Shown here in pieces: positions 10,988 to 20,500 of a DNA stretch of 64,000 nucleotides. The position numbers and the translations under genes were made by a program. Location of the stretch: positions 1,612,001 to 1,676,000 of the forward strand of contig NC_088941.1 in NCBI RefSeq assembly GCF_033473495.1, read 5' to 3'. Position 1 is the stretch's first letter; the number at the start of each line of letters is the position of its first letter. This DNA is from Cercospora beticola (Eukaryota; Ascomycota; Dothideomycetes; Mycosphaerellales; Mycosphaerellaceae). The notes under the pieces were generated by a model, which ran no database searches, had not been told where the DNA came from, and worked only from the letters and a program-made list of their open reading frames with translations.

Positions 10988-11137
10988 ATGTCAACATCAG
11001 ACCACTCGACCATCGACAACAAGCTAACAACCCCCACGATCAAGTGTAGTGAGTTTGGCGCGACATCCCCTTCATCGTTCGACAGCTTGCTAATTGTACC
11101 TTTCCAAGGTATCTGTTCTTTTCAGTTTAATCTCTGA
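10988..11137 (+). CDS. Candidate mini-gene, 49 residues unspliced or 27 spliced
   Basis: ATG at 10988 lies about 70 bases downstream of a TATAAA and a CT-rich stretch, a good fungal promoter layout. Read straight through, the frame encodes 49 residues starting MSTSDHSTIDNKLTTPTIKC and ending at a TGA. The same stretch also contains a strong donor (GTGAGT at 11049), a TTGCTAATTG branch-like word and a CCAAG acceptor at about 11109; using it gives a 27-residue product ending CRYLFFSV. Neither product is recognisable. It may be a real short gene, the first exon of a lost gene, or chance. Confidence 0.25.
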   Translation: MSTSDHSTIDNKLTTPTIKCSEFGATSPSSFDSLLIVPFQGICSFQFNL

Positions 11138-11195
11138 AACGTCACTACGGTGACATTCAAGATTATTCTTATTTTTTGAACCAGTCACTGGGCCG

Positions 11196-11256
11196 CTGAG
11201 CTTGCTCATGTCCAGAGGCACCGTGTCGCTGGCCTTCCACTACCGCCGGCCGACGC
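11196..11256. repeat. Diverged repeat block, copy A
   Basis: CTGAGCTTGCTCATGTCCAG and, further on, GTCGCTGGCCTTCCACTAC recur with few mismatches and in the same order at 12683-12792, where they are separated by an extra segment. The two copies flank the broken cupin-like gene. Confidence 0.55.
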
Positions 11257-11673
11257 GAATTCACTTTTCATCAGCCTCGTCGCCAGCAGGCATCGAGTTG
11301 GAGAAGAGGCGGCATCCATTTTGAGCGCAGGACTTACTTGGTGGAGGTGACGCAGAAGTCGGTGTCAATGGCGGTCATGGCTGTGGACAGTTTCGGACTC
11401 GGCAGTCTGTCCAGGTTTGGAGGACATGAGCACGCATTTCCAGGCGGATTGGTTCAGTCGTGGCGGCGGCCAGCTCGTGTCTCGCGGCATTTGGAATTCT
11501 GTGGTGAGTATCTTCGAGTCGTGCGCTGACATCTTGATGGCAGGCGGAAATCTTCATGGCCGTACTCGCGCACGCACAGCGGGCCTTGTCAGCGCCGGAT
11601 ACAGTTGCCCCTCATTGGACGCTGTCCACCTCTACCGTGTCGACTCGAACCTGCCTCCCTTCATCCTTGAGAC

Positions 11674-12453
11674 TCACGTCTTTTCGACAATTCCGCGAGT
11701 ATCATCCTCGACGACTGAAGGAGTGTACTCCGGATACAGTGGCTTCATTCCACAGACCTGTGTCCCAAACCAGTAGCATAACCACCCAACGACGATCGAG
11801 ATCCAATACATACTGCGCCGCTCCAATGTTCTCAACAGCCTCGGTGTCCCACCAGGAAGCATCCATGGCCACAGCAAGGTGAACTGTACGAAGCCATGAT
11901 ATTCGTAGTAGTCATGGGCATACAGGGTGAGCTGGCGCTGGACGTGCGACGACAGCTCCAGCAAATAGCGTCGCAACAACGGCAACCTGGCGGACAATCC
12001 GAACAGAACCTTCAACCACAGAGGGGTAGAGTCGAGGCTCGGAAAGACATCGTGATCAAGTGATATACTGCAAAGATTCCGATGCAGGATCGGATTCGCA
12101 GCCAGCACGACTTCAAGAGACGGGCTAGCTGGATCCAAGGCGTCCTCACGATTGTATCCTGGTCACCACGACGCGCAGTCGTCCAATTTGAATGTTCTGC
12201 TGAAGCCGGTAAAGCCAAAAGCATCTTCACTCCCAGGCCGGTCGTATTTCTGCAAGTGTATATGCAGTCGTCCGCTCAAGCATTGTATTTCACGGGCATC
12301 GAGTCTATGGTAATGCCAATGGAAAGGCATTCTCCATCCAGTTCCGCCAGGTACTTTGATCACAATAGCTGAGCCCCCTCGAAAATCAAATGTTACATTG
12401 CCATGGGCCTGGAGGTGAAAGACAGTCCGATCAGCTGTGATTGTTCGCTTCAT
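11674..12453 (-). pseudogene. Cupin-like protein, copy 2, interrupted by an in-frame TGA
   Basis: From the ATG at 12453 the frame runs 96 codons, meets a TGA at 12163-12165, and continues open in the same frame to a stop at 11674-11676. Including the interrupted codon the total is 259 codons, nearly the 257 of copy 1, and similarity to copy 1 continues on both sides of the stop. The first part has the cupin-like metal site (PFHWHYHRLDARE followed by CLSGRL). The second part has the hydrophobic helices shared with copy 1. A short intron could in principle remove the stop (a GTGACC donor overlaps it and a CAG follows about 36 bases later), but both signals are weak and the intron would be very short. 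I therefore call a pseudogene with one nonsense change, while allowing that it may be spliced. Biochemical function is unknown. Confidence 0.6.
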
Positions 12454-13315
12454 GTTCGACGAGAGTGCTGATTCTCCAAATCAATTCTAGTAGATTCTGA
12501 GCGGGCTGCTAATATCCTTAGAGAGTACGAATTGACAGGAGATGGTATGAGCAGCAAGTGACTATGTATACAGCAATGGCCGAGGCAGACAGTGTCCGTG
12601 AGTGATCGCACTGTGCCACTACCAAGACTCTACTTTGGGAAGGAACTGAGCTGAGCTACATGTACTCGTCGTTATCGGAATGCTGAGCTTGTTCATGCCC
12701 AGACACACTATCGCAAGCTTCAGCCTTCAGCATGTGTTAGCAACGATCAGCTGAACTCAGTCGCTGGCTTTCCACTACTGGGTGGGCGACGCTGGGAAGT
12801 GTAGCAAATGCCAAAAAGCACGATTTTCTCCAACGTGGAGGACGCTTCTCTGCCTACTGGCTTGGCTCTGGACGAGAATGTGACGCGTTAATCTGTCGGA
12901 GGCGCGACAGTCTTCTGTAGAAGCAAGTGTCAAAATATGGTATTGTCTCCGAGAAGTGAGAGAGGTCTCCGCCCCTCAACGTAACGAAGAGGAAGGCATC
13001 GTGGCAGAGAGCTTTCTGAGACACGAGCATTTGCTTGTGACGACGATCCTGAGTAAGACATTGAGTCGAGAGTCAGCGTTTCGCTGGACGTTTGGAGGTA
13101 AAAATTGTGAATGACATGTGGGTAGGCGATGACAAGGTTGGTTCGACAAGTCGCGTATGTAGAACTAGCTCATGTCCATAAAAGCTTCACCAGCGTTATC
13201 TAATCCCGCATCCCACCGTCCGTAACAGGAAATCGCATGAACCTCGTCGTATACAATTGCCCTCTTCCTATTCCATAGCCTTGGAAAATCCAAATTCAAG
13301 TTCAAATACCAAAAC
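12454..13315. other. Intergenic; repeat block B
   Basis: Upstream regions of the cupin-like copy 2 (minus) and of the hypothetical gene at 13316 (plus). It contains the diverged repeat block at 12683-12792 and otherwise nothing I recognise. Confidence 0.5.
12683..12792. repeat. Diverged repeat block, copy B
   Basis: Matches 11196-11256: CTGAGCTTGTTCATGCCCAG, then an inserted segment of roughly 50 bases, then GTCGCTGGCTTTCCACTAC and a shared GCGACGC end. Same orientation as copy A. Confidence 0.55.
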
Positions 13316-14050
13316 ATGCCTCTAAGCAGAACAGCTCACGATCCCTTCACAACCTCTTCCACCACCGCAGCCTCATCCTTGCGATCCCACCATTCACAGA
13401 CCAACCTCCGATCCAATGCACCCAGCACCGCTTCTACGCGCACTCGACAGCCTGCAAACCTCTTCGCACCTTCCCTCCTCCGCCGACCCACGAGCCGGAC
13501 CACGCCGCGCGTAGAAGAAGATGTCGTGCTCCCGGATTCAGACTCCGAAGTGGAGGTCAGCTTGCTGGCGCAGACACGACAACCACAGACGCGAAGAACG
13601 AGGCATGGATCACCTGATACGGGCAGACATGGGCGATTGAGGCCGCGACAGCAGCAAGCGGAGGAGCAGGAAATTGTGAATCGACAACCGGATGGGAGTT
13701 ATTTGCTAGGCGCGTCTACGTTGGGGATTGCGGCGCCGAAAGCTATGTTTGCGCCTTCACAGCAGGATGGAGAGAGGACGCCGGAGCAGGAGGAGACGTA
13801 TCATCGTGAGCTTGCGAGGAGGTATTTTACTTCAGGAGCTCATATGGGTGGGAGGCATAGCAAGACGATGGAGGATGGTCAGTTTTCACATGTGCTATCT
13901 GGCGATATATCACTAATCTGTGAGGCCCTAGAATTTGAGCAAGAGAGGCCACAGCTTATGGCGAGTCTCCGCAAACAAGTGATGCAGAAACTCGAAGACG
14001 AGAAATGGTTGTATGAGGCATCAGATCGATTCCAGACCAATCTCACCTGA
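13316..14050 (+). CDS. Conserved-looking hypothetical protein
   Basis: The frame gives 244 residues if unspliced. A good intron is present at 13878-13931 (54 bases, GTCAGT donor, CACTAAT branch, TAG acceptor); it is a multiple of three, so removal keeps frame and gives 226 residues with the junction MEDEFEQERPQLM. The spliced form is preferable because the retained segment is hydrophobic and out of character. Residues 1-125 are Ser/Thr/Arg-rich and probably disordered, with an acidic patch DSDSEVEV near residue 73. The last 45 residues form a charged helix (SLRKQVMQKLEDEKWLYEAS). I do not recognise a family; the basic and acidic low-complexity layout would fit a nuclear protein. Confidence 0.6.
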   Translation: MPLSRTAHDPFTTSSTTAASSLRSHHSQTNLRSNAPSTASTRTRQPANLFAPSLLRRPTSRTTPRVEEDVVLPDSDSEVEVSLLAQTRQPQTRRTRHGSPDTGRHGRLRPRQQQAEEQEIVNRQPDGSYLLGASTLGIAAPKAMFAPSQQDGERTPEQEETYHRELARRYFTSGAHMGGRHSKTMEDGQFSHVLSGDISLICEALEFEQERPQLMASLRKQVMQKLEDEKWLYEASDRFQTNLT

Positions 14051-16216
14051 AGACGGCACGGCAAATATGCTTTGGCAATATACATGCATCTCACCGGGAA
14101 AGAACACGGGTAATATGTACGGCGATGTAATTGTATGCACGGGAGTGAAGGAAGTCCCTCGAGGCGGTGCGCATGACCAGAGAGACACGAGGCGCTGATA
14201 TAGCCGGCCAGTCTTGCTGCTGATCGAGGCGTTGTGCAGGGCGAGGGTGCCAGGTATACAGCGGTAAGGCGACGCGGGTAGTTGTGATCACACGCTGCCC
14301 ACCTAATGTGTCGAGTGCAACACAACGCATCTATAGGGCACGGCGCGAAGGTCGGACAACGCGGCACATGCAGCCTTGACCTGGCTTTCGCTGTAACCGG
14401 CGGACCGCATCGTTGGTAGCGGTGCTGCTTGTCAAACGGACGATAGACTTTGTCGAAGGTTCCAGGTTGAACACGACATCTCATTGGGGGGAAGTCGATA
14501 CTGTACAATCATTCGCATAGCCGTTCAGAAGTCTAAAGGGCCGAAGAACTGTTCTCGGTAACGACGTGACTTGACTCTCGAACTTGCATGTAACGGGGTG
14601 GCGGTTGTGCAGCAGGTAGAAAGTCAAAGAGGACGACACCGCGAGAGCAGTCGACAACCAAAGACGATGGAATACATGTTGCAGCGGTCCAATCGGCAGA
14701 AAGCTGCTCGCAACCTACCTCCTAGGCTCTGCCTGTGCGCCATCTGGCATGCACCACGTTCAGGTGCGAGCGGCAGCCGCAACTTTGTCGAATCAGCCCG
14801 AAAGCCAAATGTTCCTGCACTCCAGATGAGCGTGCTTCTCCGTTGCCCACCACCACACACCATCATATCCTGACCCTGGCGCCCGCAAACGTTATCGTAT
14901 GAAGATGTAGAGGGCTCCCCACGGACGGCGAAAGTCAAGTTCAGGAGAAGACTTGTACATCGCTCTGGAGCACGGGCTTTGGTGATGCTACCAGAATTCC
15001 CCTCGGTCACATTGTGTTGGGCGTCTAAAACGTGGACTGTACCATTCATGTCGTCTATGCAACCAGCGTGCAGCCTCCCGTGATACCCCCACACACAGGC
15101 GGCAGCGAGGCAGATCGCGTCTGTGTTGCCTCAATCATCTCAAGCTGACACACGATGTGCAGTCGCATGGATCCGCTGCATCGGATCTGCTGTGCTTGCG
15201 TACCATGTTCAGCAGACACAGCGTCGACGACACCTGGCCGTGTCCATGACATGGCGCTGTCATCATCAGGGCGCGCCGATCGGCAGAGTTTCGACGAGAG
15301 TGTCTCGTGTTTGAGAGGGCAGTGAGGCTGCGTCGGCCGGAGTGCGGGAGATATCGATATTCTGATGCTGCTCCTGCGTACGGGCTGCAGAAGGGTTGGA
15401 GGCGACCAGGTCGGAACGTGCAGCCGAAGAAACAGAGACCAAGCAAGGCAGTGCGATGCATCCGTGCGCATGGATGTCAGACTAACTAGGCCTCTGCCGT
15501 GTCTCTGGCGCTGCCCGGCTGGTGCTGGTGCTTTTGCTGCGCGCATGAACACAGGTGGTGACTGTTGCGGGATTGCACGACATCGCTGCCTCGCAACGCC
15601 AGGGGGCGGAGACGGAGGGAACAGCGGGCTCTCGGATCGGATGCGCTGCCAGAAGGGCGGACATGCAGAAGCGCGCTCGGGGCAGGGATGCGCGCGTTTT
15701 GGGGATGGCTGCACAGCGGACGTCTCTTCTTCGCCGCCAAGAGGTGCAAGAAGCGCCATCGTCTGCCACGACCCATGTTTATGCGAAGTGGGTCCCGTCG
15801 TTGGAGCCACAGCTGCATCGCCTGCATGGTGCTAGCAGCGAAGCTTAACGTTGTGGTCGTCCGTCAAAACCCAGCTGCATTTCCCTCGCGCGCTGCGTCG
15901 CCTCGTGGAGCTGCCTTTCGCTTCGCTTTCCCCTACCGCATCAAGTCCTCCTTCTCTCTGTCGTTTCTCGTCGCCGGAGAGGTTCCTTCCCCTCCCCACC
16001 ATCCCCATCCACCCAGCCATCCCAATCCCCCTTCTCGACACCCACCCTCACCCGACCTGACGACCAAACGGGCTGCGGACACCGTCTCCGCACTTCCCCT
16101 TCCTCGCTCGTCTGCACCGGGCTCTGTACATCATCGCCATCGTCGCAGCAAGAACGCACGGCTACATTGAGATCAGGGCGCGCAGATAACGCGCGCGAAG
16201 AGCCGGACACTGCGAC
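14051..16216. other. Intergenic and long 5' region of TUP1
   Basis: About 2.2 kb. Minus-strand frames such as 15055-15810 are long only because the sequence is GC-rich, and none has a recognisable product. The last 350 bases before the TUP1 start are strongly pyrimidine-rich (repeated CCCC, CTCC and CATCC words), as expected for a promoter or leader of a highly expressed ascomycete gene. Confidence 0.5.
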
Positions 16217-18333
16217 ATGTACAATGCGCATCGCGGCATGGCCCCAGGCCCGCAGCCTGGAAACAGGCTAGCGGAGCTGCTGGATCAGGTGCGGGCAGAG
16301 TTCGAGCAGCACACTGCGCGCTCCAACGAAAATGAGCATTCATGTGAGTCGCGCTCGCTCGGTTCATCATGGCGGAAACGGCGCGGAATCGTGTTGGATG
16401 CTGCGTGGCCTGTATCGCGAGAACTTGAACTGCTGTTCTCACGATCCATCTACTCAGCAACCAGGGCACGGAGGGGACGGAACTTCACAGTATGTAATGC
16501 TGACATAGTTCATGAGTTACAGTGCATGCTCAGATCCAGGAGATGGAGCTGGTGCGGACCAAGATCTATCAGCTGGAGGCTTCACATGTCGCCATGAAAC
16601 AGAGGTGGGATTTCAACACCGCGCGAAGCTACAACAGCACTAATGAAACTGCAGATATGAAGAGGAGATTGCCCGCCTGAAGCATGAGCTCGAGCAGCGA
16701 GGCGGTCCGTCTCAAGGTCCTCACTCTGCTCCATCACAACCGCCGCCTCCCGCCATTGGCCATGGTCCCGCGAATCTATTCCAAGGCATCATGGCTGGCG
16801 GGCAAAGCGGTCCAGGACTTGCGCCCCCTCCCACCGATGCGCAGGGTCAGCCTGGTATGCCCGGTCATATGCAAGGCCAAGGACCGCCGGGCTTGAATCA
16901 ACCTCCCCCACAGCCGCACAATCCTTTCGCCTATGGCGCGCCGCAACAACAGCAGGGTCCGCCAGGTGTCAATGGCTATGGAGGACAGCCTCCGCCGCCA
17001 ACGTCTTCTCCTGGCGGTGGTAAGCCACGCCTGGGTGCCGCTGGCCCATTGCGAGGACCCGCAACGCCTCAGCAAAACCCAGCCGCTGCCTACCCAGGCT
17101 CCCCGCATCCTGTCGCTCGCCCAACGCCACCACCGAACCACATGAACCAGAACCCACACACCACCATCGCAGCAGATTTTCAGTACAGTCCCGCTCAACT
17201 CGAACAGATTGGCAACCAGCTGTGCGAATATGAGCCGGAGAAGCTGCCACCACACCTCAAGAAGCAGGGCGATGATTGGCATGCAGTCTTCAACCCCAAG
17301 ATGCCGCGCAGACTGGATGTCGATCTCGTTCACAGCCTGGCTCATCAGAGTGTGGTCTGCTGTGTGCGATTCAGTGCAGATGGACGATTTGTCGCAACGG
17401 GTTGCAACCGCTCCGCCCAGATCTTCGATGTGAACAGTGGAAAGCAAGTTTGCCATCTCCAAGACAACAACACTGCCGCAGAGGGCGACTTGTACATTCG
17501 AAGCGTTTGCTTCAGCCCCGATGGACGATACCTGGCCACCGGCGCTGAGGACAAGATCATTCGTGTGTGGGACATCGCAGCGAAGGTCATTAGGCATCAA
17601 TTTGCTGGTCACGACCAAGACATCTACTCGCTGGACTTTGCATCTGATGGCCGATACATTGCTTCTGGATCTGGCGATAGGACTATCAGGCTCTGGGATC
17701 TTCAGGACAATCAATGCGTGCTTTCTCTGGCCATCGAGGACGGCGTTACTACTGTCGCTATGTCGCCTAATGGTCGTTATGTTGCTGCAGGCTCTTTGGA
17801 CAAGAGTGTCAGAATCTGGGATACTCAGACTGGTGTGCTCGTGGAGCGCACTGAAGGCGAGCAAGGACACAAGGACAGTGTCTACTCCGTTGCTTTCTCT
17901 CCCAATGGCGAGCACTTGGTATCTGGCTCGCTCGACAAGACGATCCGCATGTGGAGGCTCAACCCACGAAGTGGCTACCCAGGCAGTGTGCAGCCCCCTC
18001 ACCCTAAGAGTGGCGAGTGCGTGCGCACATTCGAAGGCCACAAAGACTTTGTTCTTTCTGTCGCGCTCACGCCTGATGGGAACTGGGTCATGTCTGGGTC
18101 AAAGGATCGCGGAGTTCAATTCTGGGATCCATCAACAGGAGAGGCACAACTCATGCTTCAGGGACATAAGAATTCGGGTAAGTCAAAGTCTTGCAGGAAT
18201 TGATTGCGCACATACTGACACTTTCGCAGTTATCAGCGTTGCTCCTTCCCCAATGGGTACACTTTTCGCCACCGGTTCTGGAGATATGAAGGCTCGCATC
18301 TGGCGCTACGCACCATATACAGGATCTGTGTAG
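16217..18333 (+). CDS. TUP1: Tup1/RcoA general transcriptional co-repressor
   Basis: Four exons: 16217-16343, 16523-16604, 16655-18177 and 18230-18333; 611 residues. The introns (179, 50 and 52 bases) have GTGAGT, GTGGGA and GTAAGT donors, and each junction restores a conserved sequence ([43 protein letters not shown]). The N-terminus MYNAHRGM with [15 protein letters not shown] is the Tup1 tetramerisation helix that binds Ssn6/Cyc8. A Pro/Gln/Gly-rich linker covers about residues 90-230. The C-terminal half has seven WD40 repeats ending in words such as IRVWD, IRLWD, VRIWD, IRMW and ARIWRY, forming the propeller that contacts DNA-bound repressors. Length matches filamentous-fungal homologues (about 600). 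In the family, Tup1 with Ssn6 represses glucose-regulated, developmental and secondary-metabolism genes. Confidence 0.97.
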
Positions 18334-19012
18334 ACACATACAAATGCAAAAAATATCATTTCCGTCAATTGGTTTTCTGATATGTCAGACTCATTCGAAG
18401 CATAAACCATCCAGAGACCGGTCGATCCGGATTCGAGCGCGAAAATAGAAAATCGGCTGACGACCAGGTTCCGATCTCTGGAATACGTACGACAGGATGC
18501 TAGCATTTGCCCAACGTGGAGAACATGCAATTGCGGCGCCTTAGCTGTTGTTACTCCACATAAGGACGTTGCGCGAAGCTTACGAGCAGGGACCATCGGG
18601 CGAACCAGATCTGGCAATGCATCAATTGCACCGTAAACTTATCTTGGATATTTCTGTAGAAGACAGGGGAAGACCATGGTCGAAGCGATCGGTGGACGAG
18701 AAACGTTGTGCCGTAATGTTTCCCAGGCGTACAATATTTAAGATGAGAAATAGTAACTAGCAGTGAGGCACTGGAGTGATATCATCGACATTGCTGGCTC
18801 CTGCTTGACTGTTGGCACGATAGACAGCGATCGCTGGACGTCTCGGCGGGACTGTCAGACATATCATAGCGATGGCAGAGTACATAGAAACAATATTAGT
18901 ATGAAATGAGTCACGTGGGTTCGCGTCTTTAGTGTTCCAACACGCGTCACCCAGCTTTCTCAACTTACAACTCCTCTCCCCAGAACGACCAGTCCTTTCC
19001 AACACACCCACC
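18334..19012. other. Intergenic between TUP1 and ORC6
   Basis: TUP1 3' region followed by the ORC6 promoter. No gene or repeat is seen; the last 60 bases are CT- and CA-rich leader-like sequence. Confidence 0.5.
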
Positions 19013-20338
19013 ATGCCCACCCCAACCGAAACCGTCCTCTCAACTCTCCTCCCCACCATATCTTTCCTCCCTCCGGATCTTGTCTCCCTCGCCAGCAGCC
19101 TCCTCGCCCAATCGCGCTCCAAAGCCGCCTCATTGAAACCCGAAGAAGAAATTGGACGCGTTTACGCTTGTGCGCATATTGCAGCGGAACGACTCAAGAA
19201 GCGATTAGATCTTGAACTCGATAAGCCGAAACCTCCGTGTCCGCCGAAGGTTTATAAGAAATTGTATGGGTATCTTGATGGGGCTTTGAGTGCTCCTGTG
19301 CCGCCGCCGAGGACGCCGAGGGGGGAGAGGAGGAGGGATGTGGTTGGTGGAAATGGGAGTGTGGGTAGGAGTACGCCGCAGCAGCAGAGTGGGAGGAGAG
19401 GGGAGGCGGATAGTGCAACGAAGTTGAAGACTCCGAGTGTTAGTGGGATGAAGAGGGCGAGGGAGGTTGTTGAGAAGGGACAAGGACAAGATGTTGGGCA
19501 GGAGATTGACGGCGTTCCAAATTTTGTTATGCCGCTTGTGCGGCATGTTTGCAAGGCCACGAAAACGCCGAAGGCTGTCCCGCATGTGGTCGTGGGGGCG
19601 AAAGCTGTGGTGCGGGAGATTGCGTCGAGGGTCACGAAACGAGCGAGCAGTGTTGAGCCTGCTACGAAGAGGAGGAGGAGGACACCGCAGAGTGCGGCGA
19701 AGCGAACGCAGACGGCAGCCGTAGCAGCAGAAGCTGAGAACGCCGAGGACGCGGTTGCCGTTGAGAAGTGGCCTGCGCTGGTTGTCGCTTTGCTGCTCTA
19801 CGCTGTTGCTAGAATGCGAGGAGTAGAGGCCGATTCGGAAGAGATTTCAGACGTCAGAAAAGAAGCTTGCGAAGCTGTGGAAATGTACGTGATATCGAAC
19901 GCTGCCTCTTTACCACAAGAGCTGGGGGATATCACCATGCGAAGTCTCAAGAAACCTGTGGACTTCTATATGCTAGAAGCAGAAGACTGCGGCTGGTTGG
20001 ACATGGACTGGTACAGAAACGTGCCTGAAAATATCGACGAAGTCGAACAGCAAGACGAGGACGTTGAGATGGGAGAAGGTGAAGAAGAAGAAACTGTCAC
20101 GCCTCGCAAACGACCTACGAAGACTCCACTGAGAAGAAAAGAGAAACATGGCGGAAAAGCTGCGCTTCCGGCGGATGGGTTTTTGGAAGATGATCTCGGT
20201 GCTGCTGGACTATTGCCAGGTCTTGGTACGATGTTCCAGCCTGCTATTGATTGGTTGAGCGATGAGAGGAGAGCAGATTATGCGAAGTGGAAGAAGGGCA
20301 TTCTGAAAGAATGTGCGACGATTGAGGCCAGGGCATGA
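19013..20338 (+). CDS. ORC6: Origin recognition complex subunit 6
   Basis: Single exon, 441 residues, from the first ATG of the frame (an upstream in-frame extension has no ATG). The N-terminal 85 residues match the Orc6 fold: a helical start (ETVLSTLLPTISFLPPDLVS), then SLKPEEEIGRVYACAHIAAE and KKLYGYLDGAL. The middle is basic and disordered, with TP/SP-like words and runs of lysine and arginine (KRRRRTP near 221), as expected for a CDK-regulated, DNA-binding linker. A second helical domain follows from about residue 245 (WPALVVALLLYAVARMRG), and a C-terminal helix (AIDWLSDERRADYAKWKKG) is in the position used to bind other ORC subunits. The protein helps load MCM helicase at origins in the nucleus. 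Fungal Orc6 sequences diverge strongly, so the call rests on the N-terminal domain and overall layout. Confidence 0.85.
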   Translation: MPTPTETVLSTLLPTISFLPPDLVSLASSLLAQSRSKAASLKPEEEIGRVYACAHIAAERLKKRLDLELDKPKPPCPPKVYKKLYGYLDGALSAPVPPPRTPRGERRRDVVGGNGSVGRSTPQQQSGRRGEADSATKLKTPSVSGMKRAREVVEKGQGQDVGQEIDGVPNFVMPLVRHVCKATKTPKAVPHVVVGAKAVVREIASRVTKRASSVEPATKRRRRTPQSAAKRTQTAAVAAEAENAEDAVAVEKWPALVVALLLYAVARMRGVEADSEEISDVRKEACEAVEMYVISNAASLPQELGDITMRSLKKPVDFYMLEAEDCGWLDMDWYRNVPENIDEVEQQDEDVEMGEGEEEETVTPRKRPTKTPLRRKEKHGGKAALPADGFLEDDLGAAGLLPGLGTMFQPAIDWLSDERRADYAKWKKGILKECATIEARA

Positions 20339-20500
20339 TGGCATTGATGGCCACGAAAGATTGAGAGTCTTCTGGACTTCTGTTGCCACGGTTGACATCT
20401 ACAAGCAGGAAGTACATCGAGGGACCGGGACTCTAAGGAGCGCGCTGACGAATGATGAGACTTTTAAATTCGCTTGATTAAGCGCTGATAGTACGACCAC

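Larger units (their letters stand above)
10255..11673. other. Intergenic with a TATA-led mini-ORF
   Basis: No standard gene is seen. A TATAAA at about 10916 is followed by a pyrimidine-rich stretch and an ATG at 10988 that opens a 49-codon frame (10988-11137), listed separately. A block at 11196-11256 is repeated in diverged form at 12683-12792. Confidence 0.45.

Noticed and set aside
15055..15810. 251-codon minus-strand frame upstream of TUP1
   Set aside because: It competes with equally long plus-strand frames, the product is Arg/Ser/Cys-rich without recognisable structure, and the region is probably TUP1 promoter.
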